64,000 bases of DNA from DASSKA01 sp963839365 (GCA_963839365.1 CAWIUT010000003.1:248001-312000), one strand, 5' to 3'; shown: positions 50,491 through 59,752, numbered from the stretch's first letter. A program made the numbers and translations. Notes: generated by a model not told the origin, from the letters alone.

Positions 50491-51483
50491 ATGCGGGAAC
50501 GTCACCTGGGCAACCAAGGACTCGCGGTCGGGGAGCTCGGCCTCGGCTGCATGGGGATGTCGTTCGCCTACACCGGCGGCGACGAGCAGGAGTCCAGAGC
50601 CACCATCGAGCGAGCTCTCGAGCTCGGCGTCGACCACTTCGACACCGCGGACATGTACGGACCGTGGGAGAACGAGAGGCTGGTCGGCGCCGGGATCTCC
50701 GGCCGCCGCTCCCGGGTCACGCTGGCGACCAAGTTCGGCAACGAGGTGGACGCCGACGGCAACCTGACCGGCCGGGTCAACGGACGCCCGGAGTACCTGC
50801 GCCGGGCCCTGGAGGGCTCCCTGCGGCGTCTCGGCGTCGACCACGTCGACCTCTACTACCAGCACCGTGTCGACCCGGACGTTCCCGTGGAGGAGACTTT
50901 CGGGGCGCTCGGTGAGCTCGTGGCCGAGGGCAAGGTGCGCTACCTCGGCATCTCCGAGGCGGCGCCCGAGACGATCCGGGCGGCTCACCGGACCCACCCG
51001 TTGTCGGCGGTGCAGACCGAGTACTCGCTGTTCTCCCGCGACGTGGAGGACAACGGCGTGCTGGACACCGTCCGCGAGCTGGGGATCGGCTTCGTGGCCT
51101 ACTCCCCCATCGGGCGCGGCTTCCTGTCCGGCAAGATCCGTAGCCTCCACGACCTGGCTCCCGACGACTGGCGGCGCAACTCCCCTCGGTTCTCCCCGGA
51201 GAACTTCGAGAGGAACCTCGCCGTGGTGGACAAGGTCAGCGAGCTGGCGAAGGAGAAGGGCGTCAGCACGTCACAGCTCGCGCTGGCCTGGGTGCTCTCC
51301 CGCGGAGACGACATCGTGGCGATCCCGGGGACCAAGCACGTCCGGTACGTCAACGAGAACGTCGCCGCCACCGAGATCAACCTGGCCCAGGAAGACCTGG
51401 ACGCGATCGAGGCCCTCGCCCCGCAGGGCGTGGCCGCCGGGGAGCGCTACCACGAGGCAGGGATGGCCGCGGTGCACGTCTGA
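50491..51483 (+). CDS. aldo/keto reductase
   Basis: 330 aa from ATG 50491 (GAAGGAGAG upstream). NADPH-dependent (alpha/beta)8 barrel. Catalytic tetrad: Asp51 and Tyr56 in FDTADMYGPWE, Lys81 in TLATKFGN, His in LYYQHRVD. The C-terminal cofactor segment VAIPGTKHVRYVNENV is typical of the YajO/AKR13 group. Divergent from the mutase; the substrate is unknown. Confidence 0.92.
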   Translation: MRERHLGNQGLAVGELGLGCMGMSFAYTGGDEQESRATIERALELGVDHFDTADMYGPWENERLVGAGISGRRSRVTLATKFGNEVDADGNLTGRVNGRPEYLRRALEGSLRRLGVDHVDLYYQHRVDPDVPVEETFGALGELVAEGKVRYLGISEAAPETIRAAHRTHPLSAVQTEYSLFSRDVEDNGVLDTVRELGIGFVAYSPIGRGFLSGKIRSLHDLAPDDWRRNSPRFSPENFERNLAVVDKVSELAKEKGVSTSQLALAWVLSRGDDIVAIPGTKHVRYVNENVAATEINLAQEDLDAIEALAPQGVAAGERYHEAGMAAVHV

Positions 51484-51503
51484 GCGACCGCCTCCGGCCG
51501 GGC

Positions 51504-51998
51504 TCAGAAGTCGCCGGCCGCCTGCCGGACCGGGCGGAGCAGCTCGGAGATGCTGCGCAGGTCGGAGGCCGGCATGTCGGCGAGCGCGAAGCGCGCAGTC
51601 ACCAGGTCGGCGGTGGCCGCCTCGGCCAGCTCGCGGCCGCGGGACGTGATCTCGGCGAGCACGGCACGTCCGTCGTCGGGGTGCCGACGGCGGCAGACGA
51701 GCCCGGCGGTCTCCAGACGGTCCACGATGGAAGTCACCGACGTGGGGTGCACCTGGAGCCGCTCCCCCATCTTGCCCAGCGGCAGCGACCCGGCCCGGGA
51801 GAAGGTGAGCAGCACCAGGGCCTCGTAGCGGGCGAACGTCAGCCCGTGCGGACGCAGGATGTCGTCGAGCTGGCCGAGCAGGATCTGCTGGACCCGCATC
51901 AGCGAGGTGACCGCGTGCATCTGCTCGACCGCGCCCCAGCGCAGCCCCCACTGCCTGGCCGCCTCGTCGATCGGGTCGAACGGCAACTTCCTGGTCAC
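51504..51998 (-). CDS. MarR-family transcriptional regulator
   Basis: 164 aa, GTG start at 51998 in a GTGA overlap with meaB. Winged-helix segments: HGLTFARYEALVLLTFSRAG, KMGERLQVHPTSVTSIVDRL, ETAGLVCRRRHPDDGRAVLA. It is the last gene of the thiolase-meaB-marR operon. It could control that operon or the mutase; no direct evidence links it to a site. Confidence 0.9.
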   Translation of the reverse strand: MTRKLPFDPIDEAARQWGLRWGAVEQMHAVTSLMRVQQILLGQLDDILRPHGLTFARYEALVLLTFSRAGSLPLGKMGERLQVHPTSVTSIVDRLETAGLVCRRRHPDDGRAVLAEITSRGRELAEAATADLVTARFALADMPASDLRSISELLRPVRQAAGDF

Positions 51999-52966
51999 TC
52001 GGTGTAGGTCTCCAGGAGCGTGTCGGCGGCGGCGTAAGGGTCCTGCTGGCCGGCCGCCACCTTCTCGGCGAGCTCGTCCAGCAGCTGGCTGCCGGCCCGG
52101 GCGTGCGACCGGTTCCAGCGCTCCCGCAGCGCGGTGACCGCGATCGACTCGACCTCCTCACGGGCCCGGCGGATCCGGCGCCTCTCCAGCTCGCCGGTGT
52201 CCTGCAGCCAGGCACGATGCTTGTCCAGCCGGTCCGCCACCTCGTCGACGCCCTCCCCGGTCTGGGCGACGGTCTGCACGATCGGCGGGTGCCAGTGCTG
52301 CTCGTCGGCCTCGCGAGCCAGGGCGAGCATGTTGCGCAGCTCGCGACGGACCTGGTCCGCCCCGTCCCGGTCGGCCTTGTTCACCACGTAGATGTCGCCG
52401 ATCTCGAGGATGCCGGCCTTGGCGGCCTGGATGCCGTCGCCCATCCCCGGCGCCATCAGCACCAGAGTGGTGTCGGCGAGCCCGGCGATCTCCACCTCGC
52501 TCTGCCCGACGCCGACGGTCTCGACGAGCACCACGTCGCACCCCGCGGCGTCCAGCACCCGCAGCGCCTGCGGGGTCGCCCAGGCCAGCCCGCCGAGGTG
52601 GCCGCGGGAGGCCATCGAGCGGATGTAGACCTCGGGGTCGGTGGCGTGGTCCTGCATCCGCACCCGGTCACCGAGCAGGGCGCCTCCGGAGAACGGCGAG
52701 GACGGGTCCACGGCGAGCACCCCCACCCGTTTGCCGGTGGCGCGCAGCCGCGCCACCAGGGCGGAGGTCGACGTGGACTTACCCACCCCCGGCGCCCCGG
52801 TGATGCCCACGATCTGGGCGTTGCCGGTGTACGGCGCAAGACCGGCCATCACCTCACGCAGCAGCGGCGAGGCGTCCTCGACCAGGGAGATCAGCCGGGC
52901 CACGGCACGGGCCTCCCCCTTGCGGGCCCGCTCGACCAGCTCCGGCACGGAGCGGGACGTCCTCAC
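51995..52966 (-). CDS. meaB: methylmalonyl-CoA mutase-associated GTPase MeaB
   Basis: 323 aa from GTG 52966, which overlaps the thiolase stop (GTGA). G3E-type P-loop GTPase: GITGAPGVGKST at about 55-65, VLAVDPSSPFSGGALLGDRV, VLVETVGVGQSE (Walker B/switch) and NKAD for guanine. MeaB proteins load B12 onto acyl-CoA mutases and protect them from inactivation. Its partner is presumably the mutase at 48605-50335. Confidence 0.94.
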   Translation of the reverse strand: MRTSRSVPELVERARKGEARAVARLISLVEDASPLLREVMAGLAPYTGNAQIVGITGAPGVGKSTSTSALVARLRATGKRVGVLAVDPSSPFSGGALLGDRVRMQDHATDPEVYIRSMASRGHLGGLAWATPQALRVLDAAGCDVVLVETVGVGQSEVEIAGLADTTLVLMAPGMGDGIQAAKAGILEIGDIYVVNKADRDGADQVRRELRNMLALAREADEQHWHPPIVQTVAQTGEGVDEVADRLDKHRAWLQDTGELERRRIRRAREEVESIAVTALRERWNRSHARAGSQLLDELAEKVAAGQQDPYAAADTLLETYTE

Positions 52967-54150
52967 GCGGGGACGTGCAGGATCAGCGCCTCGCCCTGAC
53001 CGCCGCCGCCACACAGGGCAGCCGCGCCGACGCCGCCCCCACGGCGCTTCAGCTCCAGCGCGAGGTGGAGGCCGAGCCGCGCCCCGGACATGCCCACCGG
53101 GTGGCCGAGCGCGATCGCACCGCCGTTGACGTTCACCTTCTCCTCGGGGAGGCCGAGCTCGCGCGCCGAGGCGATCCCCACCGCAGCGAAGGCCTCGTTG
53201 ATCTCGACCAGGTCCAGGTCGGCGGCTTGGATGCCCTCCTTGGCGCAGGCCTGGGCGATCGCGTTGGCCGGCTGCATCTGCAGAGTCGAGTCCGGACCGG
53301 CCACCTGGCCGGAGGCGCCGATCTCGGCCAGCCAGGTGAGCCCGAGCTCCTCGGCCTTGGCCTTGCTCATCACGACCACGGCGCAGGCGCCGTCGGAGAT
53401 CTGCGAGGCCGAGCCGGCGGTGATGGTGCCGTCCTTGTGGAACGCCGGGCGCAGCTTGCCCAGCGACTCGACGGTGGTGTCGCCGCGGATGCCCTCGTCC
53501 TGGGAGACCACCACCGGATCGCCCTTGCGCTGCGGGATCTCGACCGGCACCACCTCGTCGTCGAAGACGCCGTTCTTCCACGCCTCGGCGGCCCGCTGGT
53601 GGGAGCGCGCCGCGAACGCGTCCTGCTCCTCGCGGGTCAGCTGCTGGGCGGCGGCGTTGCAGGAGTCGGTGAGCCCGCCCATCGGCTGGTCGGTGAACTG
53701 GTCGTACAGCGCGTCGTAGGCCATCGAGTCGACCAGCGTGGTGTCGCCGTACTTGAACCCGGTGCGGGAGTTCGGGAGCAGGTGCGGCGCCCGGGTCATC
53801 GACTCCATGCCGCCGGCGACCACGATCTCCTGCTCACCGAGCCGGATCAGCTGGTCGGCCATCGCGATGGCGTTCAGCCCGGACAGGCAGACCTTGTTGG
53901 TGGTGATCGCGGGGACGTTCATCGGGATGCCCGCCTTGACGGCGGCCTGGCGGGCGGTGATCTGGCCGGCGCCGGCCTGGATCACCTGGCCCATGATCAC
54001 GTAGCCAACCTGGTCGCCCGACACACCGGCCTTCTCCAGGGCACCCTTGATCGCCACGCCGCCGAGCTCGGCGGCGGACTTGTCCTTCAGTCCGCCCAAC
54101 AGGCGGCCGATCGGGGTGCGAGCACCGGCGACGATGACGGATCCGGACAT
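52963..54150 (-). CDS. acetyl-CoA C-acetyltransferase (thiolase)
   Basis: 395 aa from ATG 54150 (AGGAGGG upstream). It condenses two acetyl-CoA to acetoacetyl-CoA or the reverse. Nucleophilic Cys88 lies in TNKVCLSGLNAIA, the His in GGAIALGHPVGMSGARL, and the second Cys in ALCGGGGQGEA. It starts the operon with meaB and marR and is divergent from the epimerase. It fits as the entry step towards crotonyl-CoA used by Ccr. Confidence 0.94.
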   Translation of the reverse strand: MSGSVIVAGARTPIGRLLGGLKDKSAAELGGVAIKGALEKAGVSGDQVGYVIMGQVIQAGAGQITARQAAVKAGIPMNVPAITTNKVCLSGLNAIAMADQLIRLGEQEIVVAGGMESMTRAPHLLPNSRTGFKYGDTTLVDSMAYDALYDQFTDQPMGGLTDSCNAAAQQLTREEQDAFAARSHQRAAEAWKNGVFDDEVVPVEIPQRKGDPVVVSQDEGIRGDTTVESLGKLRPAFHKDGTITAGSASQISDGACAVVVMSKAKAEELGLTWLAEIGASGQVAGPDSTLQMQPANAIAQACAKEGIQAADLDLVEINEAFAAVGIASARELGLPEEKVNVNGGAIALGHPVGMSGARLGLHLALELKRRGGGVGAAALCGGGGQGEALILHVPA

Positions 54151-54316
54151 GAGCCCTCCTGCGACGACTGGCGGCGGAGCACCACGACGGTGCCCTCGGC
54201 TTGCCCTTGACGATACCCAGTCCGGGCGCCTGCCGGGGAGGGCCGGTGGCGCCCGGAACGTGAGGAACCAGTCACAGTCGCTCGCCACCGGACGCGCGTC
54301 GTACGACCATGGGCGG

Positions 54317-54784
54317 ATGAGCGAGCACGACGCGTCTCCCGCGCCACAGGGCCTGCCCGAGGAGCTGTTCGTCTGCATCGACCACGTGGGCGTGGCGGTG
54401 CCGGACCTCGACGAGGCGATCGCGTTCTACCGCGACAAGTTCGGGATGCGGCTGCAGCACGAGGAGGTCAACACCGAGCAGGGCGTGCGGGAGGCCATGG
54501 TCGCGGTCGGCGACTCGGGCTCCTGCATCCAGCTGCTGGCCCCGCTGAGCCCCGAGTCCACGATTGCCAAGTTCCTGGACCGCTCCGGTCCCGGACTGCA
54601 GCAGATGGCCTACCGGGTGGCCGACGTGGAGAAGGTCTCGCAGGTGCTGCGGGACCGCGGCCTGCGGCTGCTGTACGACGCACCGCGGCGCGGCACCGCG
54701 GACTCCCGGGTCAACTTCGTGCACCCCAAGGACGCCGGCGGCGTGCTGGTCGAGCTGGTCGAGCCGGCGGCAGCCACGCGCTGA
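54317..54784 (+). CDS. mce: methylmalonyl-CoA epimerase
   Basis: 155 aa from ATG 54317. VOC-fold metal enzyme interconverting (2R)- and (2S)-methylmalonyl-CoA, often also ethylmalonyl-CoA. Metal ligands are visible: His23 in CIDHVGVAVPD, Gln in CIQLLAPL, His in LQQMAYRVAD-type region and the terminal Glu in VELVEP. YRDKFGMRLQHEEVNTEQGV is the usual substrate loop. 83 bp upstream of ccr on the same strand. Confidence 0.9.
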   Translation: MSEHDASPAPQGLPEELFVCIDHVGVAVPDLDEAIAFYRDKFGMRLQHEEVNTEQGVREAMVAVGDSGSCIQLLAPLSPESTIAKFLDRSGPGLQQMAYRVADVEKVSQVLRDRGLRLLYDAPRRGTADSRVNFVHPKDAGGVLVELVEPAAATR

Positions 54785-54803
54785 GGAGTAGGTCACAAGG
54801 GGG

Positions 54804-54832
54804 CTGACAGCGCGGTTACCCGTCGGTAGATT
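54804..54832 (+). promoter_or_regulatory. sigma70-type promoter of ccr
   Basis: -35 CTGACA (54804-54809), 17-bp spacer, -10 TAGATT (54827-54832). The transcript would start near 54839 with a leader of about 29 nt containing CAGGAGAC before the GTG at 54868. Confidence 0.6.
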
Positions 54833-54867
54833 CCCTGCCAAGCCGCCACCGCCCCCAGGAGACCCCC

Positions 54868-56205
54868 GTGAAGAACATCCTTGACGCCATCCTCGCCGGT
54901 GATGCCACCTCCGCCGACTTCGCCGCCCTCGAGCTGCCGGACACCTACCGCGCGGTCACCGTCCACAAGGACGAGACCGCGATGTTCGACGGCCTGGAGC
55001 ACGCCGACAAGGACCCGCGTCGCTCCCTGCACGTCGACGACGTGCCGCTGCCCGAGCTCGGTCCCGGCGAGGCCTACGTCGCGGTGATGGCCAGTGCCAT
55101 CAACTACAACACCGTGTGGACCTCGATCTTCGAGCCGATGGCGACCTTCGGCTTCCTGGAGCGGTACGGCAAGACCTCGCCGCTGGCCAAGCGGCACGAC
55201 CTTCCCTACCACATCGTCGGCTCCGACCTGGCTGGCGTGGTGCTGCGCACCGGCCCCGGGGTGCACGCCTGGAAGCCCGGCGACGAGGTGGTCGCGCACT
55301 GCCTGTCCGTGGAGCTGGAGAGCCCGGACGGGCACGACGACACGATGCTCGACCCCGAGCAGCGCATCTGGGGCTTCGAGACGAACTTCGGCGGGCTGGC
55401 CGAGGTCGCGCTGGTCAAGTCCAACCAGCTGATGCCCAAGGCCGCCCACCTGACCTGGGAGGAGGCCGCCAGCCCGGGGCTGGTCAACTCCACCGCCTAC
55501 CGGCAGCTGGTCAGCCGCAACGGCGCCGGCATGAAGCAGGGTGACAACGTGCTGATCTGGGGCGCCAGCGGGGGGCTGGGCGGGTACGCCACCCAGATGG
55601 CGCTGAACGGCGGCGCCACCCCGGTGTGCGTGGTCTCCAACGAGGAGAAGGCCGAGGTCTGCCGGCGGATGGGCGCGGAGCTGATCATCAACCGCCGCGA
55701 GGAGGACTACCGGTTCTGGAAGGACGAGGGCACCCAGGACCCCAAGGAGTGGCGCCGGCTCGGCAAGCGGATCCGCGAGCTCACCGGCGGGGAGGACGTC
55801 AACATCGTCTTCGAGCACCCGGGGCGGGAGACCTTCGGCGCCTCGGTGTTCGCCGCGCGCAAGGGCGGCACCATCGTCACCTGCGCGTCCACCACCGGCT
55901 ACGTCCACGAGTACGACAACCGCTACCTCTGGATGCACCTCAAGCGCATCATCGGCTCCCACTTCGCGAACTACCGCGAGGCCTGGGAGGCCAACCGGCT
56001 GATCACCAAGGGCAAGATCCACCCGACCCTGTCCCGGGCCTACCGGCTGGAGGACGTGGGGCAGGCGGCGTACGACGTGCACAAGAACCTGCACCAGGGC
56101 AAGGTCGGCGTGCTCTGCCTGGCCCCCGAGGAGGGCCTCGGCGTGCGCGACCAGGAGATGCGCGCGCGACATCTCGAGGCGATCAACCGGTTTCGGGGGA
56201 TTTGA
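54868..56205 (+). CDS. ccrA: crotonyl-CoA carboxylase/reductase
   Basis: 445 aa, GTG start with AGGAGA upstream. It reduces crotonyl-CoA with NADPH and fixes CO2 to give ethylmalonyl-CoA. All four CO2-binding residues of the characterised Kitasatospora enzyme occur at the same numbers: Asn81 (INYNTVW), Phe170-Glu171 (WGFETNFGG) and His365 (IGSHFANY). The MDR nucleotide loop is WGASGGLGGYA at about 231-241. It supplies the ethylmalonyl-CoA pathway or polyketide extender units, together with the epimerase, thiolase and mutase beside it. Confidence 0.96.
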   Translation: MKNILDAILAGDATSADFAALELPDTYRAVTVHKDETAMFDGLEHADKDPRRSLHVDDVPLPELGPGEAYVAVMASAINYNTVWTSIFEPMATFGFLERYGKTSPLAKRHDLPYHIVGSDLAGVVLRTGPGVHAWKPGDEVVAHCLSVELESPDGHDDTMLDPEQRIWGFETNFGGLAEVALVKSNQLMPKAAHLTWEEAASPGLVNSTAYRQLVSRNGAGMKQGDNVLIWGASGGLGGYATQMALNGGATPVCVVSNEEKAEVCRRMGAELIINRREEDYRFWKDEGTQDPKEWRRLGKRIRELTGGEDVNIVFEHPGRETFGASVFAARKGGTIVTCASTTGYVHEYDNRYLWMHLKRIIGSHFANYREAWEANRLITKGKIHPTLSRAYRLEDVGQAAYDVHKNLHQGKVGVLCLAPEEGLGVRDQEMRARHLEAINRFRGI

Positions 56206-56366
56206 GCCGCGACCTGCTCCTAATTGCCTGCCCCGGCTGCCTGCATTCGGGCACCGCGTCCGTCACACTGGTCGAACCGGCGCTTGCGCGGGGGCCGCCG
56301 CTCGGTGGCCTCCCCGGCGTCGACGGGTGGCCTAGGCTGCAGGGAACAGGAAGTGGAGGCGCGCCA

Positions 56367-57464
56367 GTGAGCGAACGATCGGGACTGTCCTTCTTCGACG
56401 ATGACTCGTCGCAGGGTTCGAACGAGGAGACTCAGGTGCTCGCGACCGTGGGCGGGGACCGGCACGCCTTCCCCGTGGTACGACGCGGTTACGACCCGGC
56501 ACAGGTGGACCGCCACGTGCACACCCTGGCCGGAGAGAAGGCCGGGCTGACAGCCAGCCTGGACGAGGCCAAGTCGCGGGTCACCGCGCTCCAGGAGCAG
56601 GTGGCCGACCTGCAGAAGCAGATCGCGGAGAACGACTCACCGTCGTACGCTGGGCTCGGCGGCCGGGCCAGCGAGATGCTCCGGCTCGCCGAGGAGCAGG
56701 CCGACGAGGTGGTCGCCCAGGCCAAGCGGCACGCCGACCAGATCCGGCGGCAGGCCGGCAACGAGGCGGAGGCGTTGCGGACCCAGGCCGCCCGCGACGC
56801 CGAGGACATGCGCATCGTGCAGCTCAAGGAGCTCGACGAGGCGCGCGCGCGGGCCCTCGGCGACGCCGAGCAGGAGAAGACGATGGCCCGTGCCGAGGCC
56901 GAAGACCTGCTCGCCGCCGCCAAGCGGGAGTCCGAGCAGCTGCGGCTGGCCGCCGAGCAGGAGGCGAACTCGTTGCGCACCGGCGCCCGCCGGGAGGCCG
57001 AGCAGATCCGCGCCGCTGCCGACCGCGAGGTCCAGGAGGCCCGGCGCGCGCTGGCCGTGGAGAAGGAGCGGCTCTCCCGGGAGGCCACCGAGCACCACAG
57101 CAGCGCCACCGCAGAGACCGCCAGGCTGGTCGAGGAGGCCGAGAACCGTGCCAACGCGGCCGAGCAGCGGGCTCGGGAGGCCATCGCCCAGGCGACCGCG
57201 CACCGCCAGCAGGCCCAGGAGGAGTCCGAGCGACTGCTCGTGCGGGCCCGCCGGGAGGCTGAGCAGATCGTCGCCGGCGCCAAGACGCAGGCCGAGAACC
57301 ATGTCGCTTCCGGCAGGGCCGAGGCAGAGCGCGAGCTCAGCGAGCTGCAGTCCGAGGTGGACCGCGTGCAGAAGCGGCGCGACGCCATCGTCGCTCAGCT
57401 GGGCGCCCTGCGAGACGTGGTGGCCGGCTTCACCGATGAGCAGGCAGACGCCTCGGAGCAGTGA
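56367..57464 (+). CDS. DivIVA-like coiled-coil protein
   Basis: 365 aa from GTG 56367 (GTGGAGG upstream). A disordered start is followed by a DivIVA-type N-terminal motif (FPVVRRGYDPAQVDRHVHTL, about 33-52). From about 55 to 350 it is an almost continuous coiled coil rich in Ala, Glu, Arg and Gln. This resembles the polar-growth scaffold relatives of actinobacteria (Scy, FilP or 'cellulose-binding' DivIVA-domain proteins). A structural, cytoskeletal role at the pole or septum is likely. The stop overlaps the next gene (GTGA). Confidence 0.82.
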   Translation: MSERSGLSFFDDDSSQGSNEETQVLATVGGDRHAFPVVRRGYDPAQVDRHVHTLAGEKAGLTASLDEAKSRVTALQEQVADLQKQIAENDSPSYAGLGGRASEMLRLAEEQADEVVAQAKRHADQIRRQAGNEAEALRTQAARDAEDMRIVQLKELDEARARALGDAEQEKTMARAEAEDLLAAAKRESEQLRLAAEQEANSLRTGARREAEQIRAAADREVQEARRALAVEKERLSREATEHHSSATAETARLVEEAENRANAAEQRAREAIAQATAHRQQAQEESERLLVRARREAEQIVAGAKTQAENHVASGRAEAERELSELQSEVDRVQKRRDAIVAQLGALRDVVAGFTDEQADASEQ

Positions 57465-58711
57465 ACGCCTCTGCCCCTGGGCCGGAGGCCCGCCTCGGCA
57501 GCTCCGCCGACGGTTCCCTGGACGACCCTGCGGACGAGCCAGGGGACGATGAACCCGGGGTCATCGACGAGCAGGACGGCGAGGACGAGGAGCTGAGGGC
57601 CGAGGAGGAGGCCGAGGAGTTCCTGATCGACGCCCACCCGAACGGGGACGGGGAGGAGAAGTACGGGCCGGTCGGCCCCCCGATGAAGCGGCGCTCCCCG
57701 TTCTACATCGGCTTCTTCGGCGCGGTCGGCGCGCTGCTCGCGGTGTGGATCGGCCAGCAGATCGTGGCCGTCGGCTCCGTGCTGGTCCTGGTGCTGGTGG
57801 CACTGTTCCTGGCTGCCGGCCTGAACCCCGCCGTGGAGTTCTTCATGCGCCGGGGGCTCAAGCGGTCGTTTGCCGTGGTCGTGGTGATCGTCGTGGTGCT
57901 GGCCGCGCTCGGGCTGTTCGTGGTGGCCATCGTGCCGGTGATCAGCGACCAGGTCACCTCGCTGACCCGGCAGGCGCCGCAGTGGTTCCACCAGCTGCAG
58001 CACAACGGGACCTTCCAGCACTTCAACAACAAGTTCCACCTCACCGAGAACGTCCAGGCGATGCTGAAGAGCAACAACATGGCCAAGAACGTGTTCGGCG
58101 GCGTGGTGGGCATCGGGCTGGCGGTGCTGTCCGGGATCCTCAACACGTTCGTCGTGATCGTGCTGACGCTGTACTTCGTGGCCTCGCTGCCGACGTTGAA
58201 ACGGGCGTTCTACCAGCTGGCGCCGGCGAGCCGACGGGAGCGGGTCACCTTCCTCGGCGACCAGATCCTCAGCAACGTGGGCAGCTACGTCTCCGGGGCG
58301 TTCGTGGTCGCGCTGGCTGCCGGGCTCAGCTCGATGGTGTTCTTGTTCCTCGTGGGGATGCCGCAGTACGCCGTGGCACTGGCTTTCGTGGTGATGATCC
58401 TCGACGTGATCCCGATGATCGGCGCCACGCTGGGCGCGGTGATCGTGAGCCTGATCGGGTTCGCCAGCTCCCCCGCCATCGGGCTGGCCTGCATCGTCTT
58501 CTACATCGTCTACCAGCAGTTCGAGAACTACGTGATCTACCCGCGGGTGATGTCGCGGTCGGTGGACATTCCCGGCTCGCTGATCGTGGTGGCCGCGCTG
58601 ATCGGCGCCGGCCTGCTCGGCGTGGTCGGCGCGCTGATCGCGATCCCGGCCGCGGCCAGCTCGGTGCTGCTGACCAAGGAGGTCTTCATCCGCCGCCAGG
58701 ACGCGCGCTGA
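57461..58711 (+). CDS. AI-2E family (PerM-type) membrane transporter
   Basis: 416 aa from GTG 57461. The first 75 residues are acidic and Pro/Gly-rich, an unusual cytoplasmic extension. About seven or eight helices follow, with the family blocks FLAAGLNPAVEFFMRRGLKR, FLGDQILSNVGSYVSGAFV, VMILDVIPMIGATLGAVIV and YQQFENYVIYPRVMSRSVDI. The family includes quorum-signal exporters and Na+/H+ antiporters; the substrate is unknown. Coupled to the DivIVA-like gene. Confidence 0.9.
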   Translation: MNASAPGPEARLGSSADGSLDDPADEPGDDEPGVIDEQDGEDEELRAEEEAEEFLIDAHPNGDGEEKYGPVGPPMKRRSPFYIGFFGAVGALLAVWIGQQIVAVGSVLVLVLVALFLAAGLNPAVEFFMRRGLKRSFAVVVVIVVVLAALGLFVVAIVPVISDQVTSLTRQAPQWFHQLQHNGTFQHFNNKFHLTENVQAMLKSNNMAKNVFGGVVGIGLAVLSGILNTFVVIVLTLYFVASLPTLKRAFYQLAPASRRERVTFLGDQILSNVGSYVSGAFVVALAAGLSSMVFLFLVGMPQYAVALAFVVMILDVIPMIGATLGAVIVSLIGFASSPAIGLACIVFYIVYQQFENYVIYPRVMSRSVDIPGSLIVVAALIGAGLLGVVGALIAIPAAASSVLLTKEVFIRRQDAR

Positions 58712-58723
58712 GACAATGGGCCC

Positions 58724-59509
58724 ATGGCCCCCATCCGCGCGAACTCCGTCCTGCCCGCACACCGCGAGGCGATCACGCTGCACACCGCCGACGGGCTCTC
58801 CCTGGTGGGCGAGCTGGCGACCCCGCAGGACCGGCCGCCGGTCGCGACGCTGGTCTGCCTGCATCCGCTCCCCACGCACGGCGGGATGATGGACAGCCAC
58901 GTCTACCGGAAGGCGGCCTACCGGCTGCCTGCGCTGGCCGACGTCGCCGTGCTGCGGTTCAACACCCGCGGCACCAGCAGCCTGCAGGGCACCAGCGAGG
59001 GAAGCTTCGACAACGGCCGCGGCGAGAAGTACGACGTGATGGCCGCCCTCGAGTTCGCGGAGTTCCACAACCTGCCGAGCGTCTGGCTGGTGGGCTGGTC
59101 GTTCGGCACCGACCTGGCGTTGATGTACGGCCTGGACCCGCTCGTCTCCGGGGCGATCCTGCTCTCACCGCCGCTGCGGTCGGTCTCCGACGAGCACCTG
59201 CGGCAGTGGGCGGGGTCCGACAAGCCGTTGGTGGCGCTGGTGCCCGAGCACGACGACTACCTGCAGCCACCGGAGGCGAGGGAGCGGTTCGCGGTCGTGC
59301 CACAGGCGGAGGTGCTCGGCTTCGACGGCGCGAAGCACCTGTGGGTGGGCGATGCCGAGAAGGTGCTCGACGAGATCGTGCGCCGGGTGGCGCCCGGGGC
59401 CACGGTGCCGCTGCCCCGCGAGTGGGACGGGCCGATGGAGACCGCCGACACCAGCGCCTACGCCGACCGCACGACCGCCGCGTTCAAGGACGTGCCGATG
59501 CCCGAGTGA
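58724..59509 (+). CDS. alpha/beta hydrolase
   Basis: 261 aa from ATG 58724. ATLVCLHPLPTHGGMMDSHV carries the oxyanion strand, the nucleophile elbow is VGWSFGTD (Ser126), the acid lies near EHDDYLQPPE and the His in GAKHLWVGDAE. This form (LHPxPxHGG, GWSFG) is a conserved actinobacterial hydrolase of unknown substrate. 12 bp downstream of the transporter, so likely in the same operon. Confidence 0.85.
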   Translation: MAPIRANSVLPAHREAITLHTADGLSLVGELATPQDRPPVATLVCLHPLPTHGGMMDSHVYRKAAYRLPALADVAVLRFNTRGTSSLQGTSEGSFDNGRGEKYDVMAALEFAEFHNLPSVWLVGWSFGTDLALMYGLDPLVSGAILLSPPLRSVSDEHLRQWAGSDKPLVALVPEHDDYLQPPEARERFAVVPQAEVLGFDGAKHLWVGDAEKVLDEIVRRVAPGATVPLPREWDGPMETADTSAYADRTTAAFKDVPMPE

Positions 59510-59521
59510 GGGGCCGGCGGC

Positions 59522-59752
59522 TCAGCCCCGCCGCTCCCGCGCCCGCCAGCACGGTGTGTGCCAGTGCCGCCGCACGTCGAGCCCCGAGCGTTCGAACATC
59601 GGCTTCTCGGCCGGCCAGGCGACCACGTGCGGCGTCGCGGGCCGGATCGTCTGGTCGCAGCCCGGACAGCGGTAGGGCTTGGTGGCCGCGGACCCGGTGA
59701 CCCGGCGTACGACGTACTCCTCGCCCCGGTAGGTCTCGATCTGCGCGCTCAT
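59522..59752 (-). CDS. small zinc-ribbon-like protein, unknown function
   Basis: 76 aa from ATG 59752. A CPGC pair in KPYRCPGCDQTIRP and a HWHTPCW motif near the end could bind one zinc ion through three Cys and a His. Basic overall. It lies 28 bp after the 3-hydroxyacyl-CoA dehydrogenase on the same strand. Related small actinobacterial proteins are sometimes called 'ATP/GTP-binding' without support. No function can be given. Confidence 0.72.
   Translation of the reverse strand: MSAQIETYRGEEYVVRRVTGSAATKPYRCPGCDQTIRPATPHVVAWPAEKPMFERSGLDVRRHWHTPCWRARERRG

Noticed and set aside
54151..54316. Promoter or operator between thiolase and epimerase genes
   Set aside because: A TTGACG is present but no convincing -10 at 16-18 bp and no palindrome; I could not support a site.
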